Assembly: GCA_009885515.1 (NCBI GenBank)
Contig: VFKO01000054.1
Location: 1-5,832, forward strand
DNA: 5,832 bases
DNA from: Rhodobiaceae bacterium
Lineage (GTDB): Bacteria > Pseudomonadota > Alphaproteobacteria > Micropepsales > Micropepsaceae
Reading direction: 5' to 3'
Positions 4,281 to 5,832 of this stretch are shown here, in pieces. The notes below the pieces were generated by a model that did not search any database, had not been told where the DNA came from, and saw only the letters and a list, made by a program, of their open reading frames with translations. Each line of letters starts with the position of its first letter. The stretch's first letter is position 1. The position numbers were made by a program, and so were the translations under genes.

Positions 4281-5832
4281 ATGCAAGAGCAAATCAAGAA
4301 GAGCGACTATCGCGTCAACGACCCCGCCGAATTCTCGCGCAACATGGTCAAGGTGGCGGCCCAAAGCCAACGTTTGATCACCGATTTTATCAAGGCACAG
4401 GCAAAGTCCAAGCCCGATGGTGGCTCCAAAGACCCCCTGAATCTCGGTCAAACCTTTGTCGATTTTCTGGGTCATGCGATGCGCAATCCCAGCCATTTCG
4501 TCGAAGCGAACTTCAAACTCTGGTACGACTATCTCAATCTTTGGCAGCACACGGCCCAACGCATGTTGGGCCAGGACGTGCCGCCGGTGATCGAACCTGC
4601 CCCCGGCGACAAGCGCTTCAAGGACAAGGATTGGTCCGAGCATCAGGTGTTCGACTTCATCAAGCAATCCTACCTGCTCAGCGCGCGCTGGTTTCAATCA
4701 ACCATGAGCGACGTCAAGGGCCTCGACGACAAGACGCGAAAGAAGATTGATTTCTACACCAAGCAATTCGTCGACGCGCTCAGCCCCACGAATTTCCTGA
4801 TGACGAACCCGGAAGTTCTGCGCACGACGTTTCAGTCAAATGGTGAGAACCTGGTCAAGGGCCTCGACAATTTGTTGAAAGACATGGAGCGCGGCAAAGG
4901 CCAACTCCAGATTACCCAGACCGACATGGAATATTTCGAGGTCGGACGCAATCTGGCGCTGACGCCGGCCAAGATCGTTTTCCAGAACGATCTGCTGCAA
5001 CTGATCCAATACGAGCCAACAACAGAAGAGCAATACAAGCGCCCGCTGGTGATTTTCCCGCCCTGGATCAACAAATACTACATTCTCGATTTGGGCGAGA
5101 AAAACTCGTTCGTCAAATGGGCGACAGCGCGCGGATACACGGTGTTCGTGGCGTCATGGGTCAATCCTGATTCCAAACTCGCGCAAAAGACATTCGAAGA
5201 CTACATGCACGAAGGCGTGTTCGGTGCGCTCGATGCCATCGAGAAAGCCACCGGCGAGAAAGAAGTCAACGCCATCGGCTATTGCATCGGCGGCACGTTG
5301 TTGTCGGCGACGCTCGCCTATATGGCGACCAAGGGCGACAACCGCATCAAATCGGCGACGTTCTTTGCCGCACAAACCGACTTCTCCGAAGCCGGTGATT
5401 TGCAGGTCTTCATCGATGACGCCCAATTGGCCTCGATGGAAGAAACGATGAAAGCCTCAGGCGGCTATCTCGACGGCGCAAAGATGGCAACAACCTTCAA
5501 CATGCTGCGCTCGAACGATCTGATCTGGAGCTTCGTCGTCAACAATTACCTGCTCGGACGCGACCCGATGCGCTTTGACCTGCTCTATTGGAACGCCGAC
5601 GCGACGCGCATGCCCATTAAAATGCACATGTTCTATTTGCGCGAATGCTATCGCGAGAACAAACTGGCGCAAGGCAAAATGGTACTGGACGGCGTGAAAA
5701 TCGACCTCACCAAAGTCAAAATCCCGGTGTTCCTGCAATCATCAAAAGAAGACCACATCGCCCCCTATCGCTCGGTCTACAAAACCACGAAACTGTTCAA
5801 GGGCCCGATGACCTTCATGATGGCAGGCTCCG
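4281..5832 (+). CDS. phaC: Class I poly(3-hydroxyalkanoate) synthase PhaC (3' end cut by window)
   Basis: Polymerises (R)-3-hydroxyacyl-CoA, chiefly 3-hydroxybutyryl-CoA, into storage polyester at the granule surface. The frame is open from the ATG at 4281 to the right edge: 517 complete codons, against about 580-600 for the class. The N-terminal PhaC domain spans about residues 100-270, and the alpha/beta-hydrolase core follows. Visible family signatures are PAKIVFQNDLLQLIQY, PPWINKYYILDL, ASWVNPDS, the lipase-like box GYCIGGT with nucleophile Cys335, and SSKEDHIAPY with catalytic Asp491. The sequence stops at MMAGS, so the catalytic His, expected as residue 519 by analogy with Cys319/Asp480/His508 of Cupriavidus necator PhaC, is just outside. 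Single-subunit class I is supported by the long N-terminal domain; class III proteins are much shorter. It diverges from the lipoprotein gene and appears to have its own promoter. I see no internal defect. Confidence 0.97.
   Translation, partial: MQEQIKKSDYRVNDPAEFSRNMVKVAAQSQRLITDFIKAQAKSKPDGGSKDPLNLGQTFVDFLGHAMRNPSHFVEANFKLWYDYLNLWQHTAQRMLGQDVPPVIEPAPGDKRFKDKDWSEHQVFDFIKQSYLLSARWFQSTMSDVKGLDDKTRKKIDFYTKQFVDALSPTNFLMTNPEVLRTTFQSNGENLVKGLDNLLKDMERGKGQLQITQTDMEYFEVGRNLALTPAKIVFQNDLLQLIQYEPTTEEQYKRPLVIFPPWINKYYILDLGEKNSFVKWATARGYTVFVASWVNPDSKLAQKTFEDYMHEGVFGALDAIEKATGEKEVNAIGYCIGGTLLSATLAYMATKGDNRIKSATFFAAQTDFSEAGDLQVFIDDAQLASMEETMKASGGYLDGAKMATTFNMLRSNDLIWSFVVNNYLLGRDPMRFDLLYWNADATRMPIKMHMFYLRECYRENKLAQGKMVLDGVKIDLTKVKIPVFLQSSKEDHIAPYRSVYKTTKLFKGPMTFMMAGS

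Noticed and set aside
4211..4750. 179-residue plus-strand frame starting upstream of phaC
   Set aside because: It overlaps phaC in another frame, is Gln/Arg-rich and motif-free, and PhaC is unmistakable in its own frame from 4281.

Overview
The window is about 5.8 kb of dense, moderately GC-rich chromosomal DNA. It looks like ordinary housekeeping sequence from an alphaproteobacterium. The reasons are the protein families present, the gene order, the GC-rich codon use, and an intergenic palindrome of the CTCCCGC-TTGCGGG type that is common in alphaproteobacterial genomes. From memory, phaC next to a small gene, then a class I aminotransferase, hom, glpX and recJ is a recurrent arrangement in Rhizobiales and relatives. 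I could not check this by database search, and I cannot name a genus.

Layout. On the minus strand, reading right to left, there is a small predicted lipoprotein (3578-4057), a hairpin-bearing gap, then a tightly packed block: a PLP-dependent aminotransferase (2279-3499, GTG start), homoserine dehydrogenase hom (993-2282) and class II fructose-1,6-bisphosphatase glpX (11-985). A possible next gene starts in the last 11 bases at the left edge and overlaps the glpX stop. On the plus strand, diverging from the lipoprotein gene, lies phaC (4281 to the right edge), a class I poly(3-hydroxyalkanoate) synthase. It is cut by the window end two codons before the predicted catalytic histidine. The 223-base divergent intergenic region holds a perfect TATAAT box embedded in a 20-bp inverted repeat just upstream of phaC, plus a second palindrome and a short tandem repeat nearer the lipoprotein gene.

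How the genes work together. The aminotransferase and hom belong to amino-acid metabolism: hom makes homoserine for threonine and methionine, and the aminotransferase probably uses alanine, aspartate or a similar amino acid. GlpX is a gluconeogenic enzyme and phaC stores surplus acetyl units as polyester granules. The three minus-strand genes look translationally coupled (ATGA overlap, then a stop codon lying within the next Shine-Dalgarno sequence). I see no mobile element, CRISPR array, tRNA/rRNA gene or defence-like cassette, and no sign of a new multi-gene system. The points most worth following up are the phaC promoter/operator structure, the palindromic repeat between the lipoprotein and aminotransferase genes, and the uncharacterised lipoprotein.
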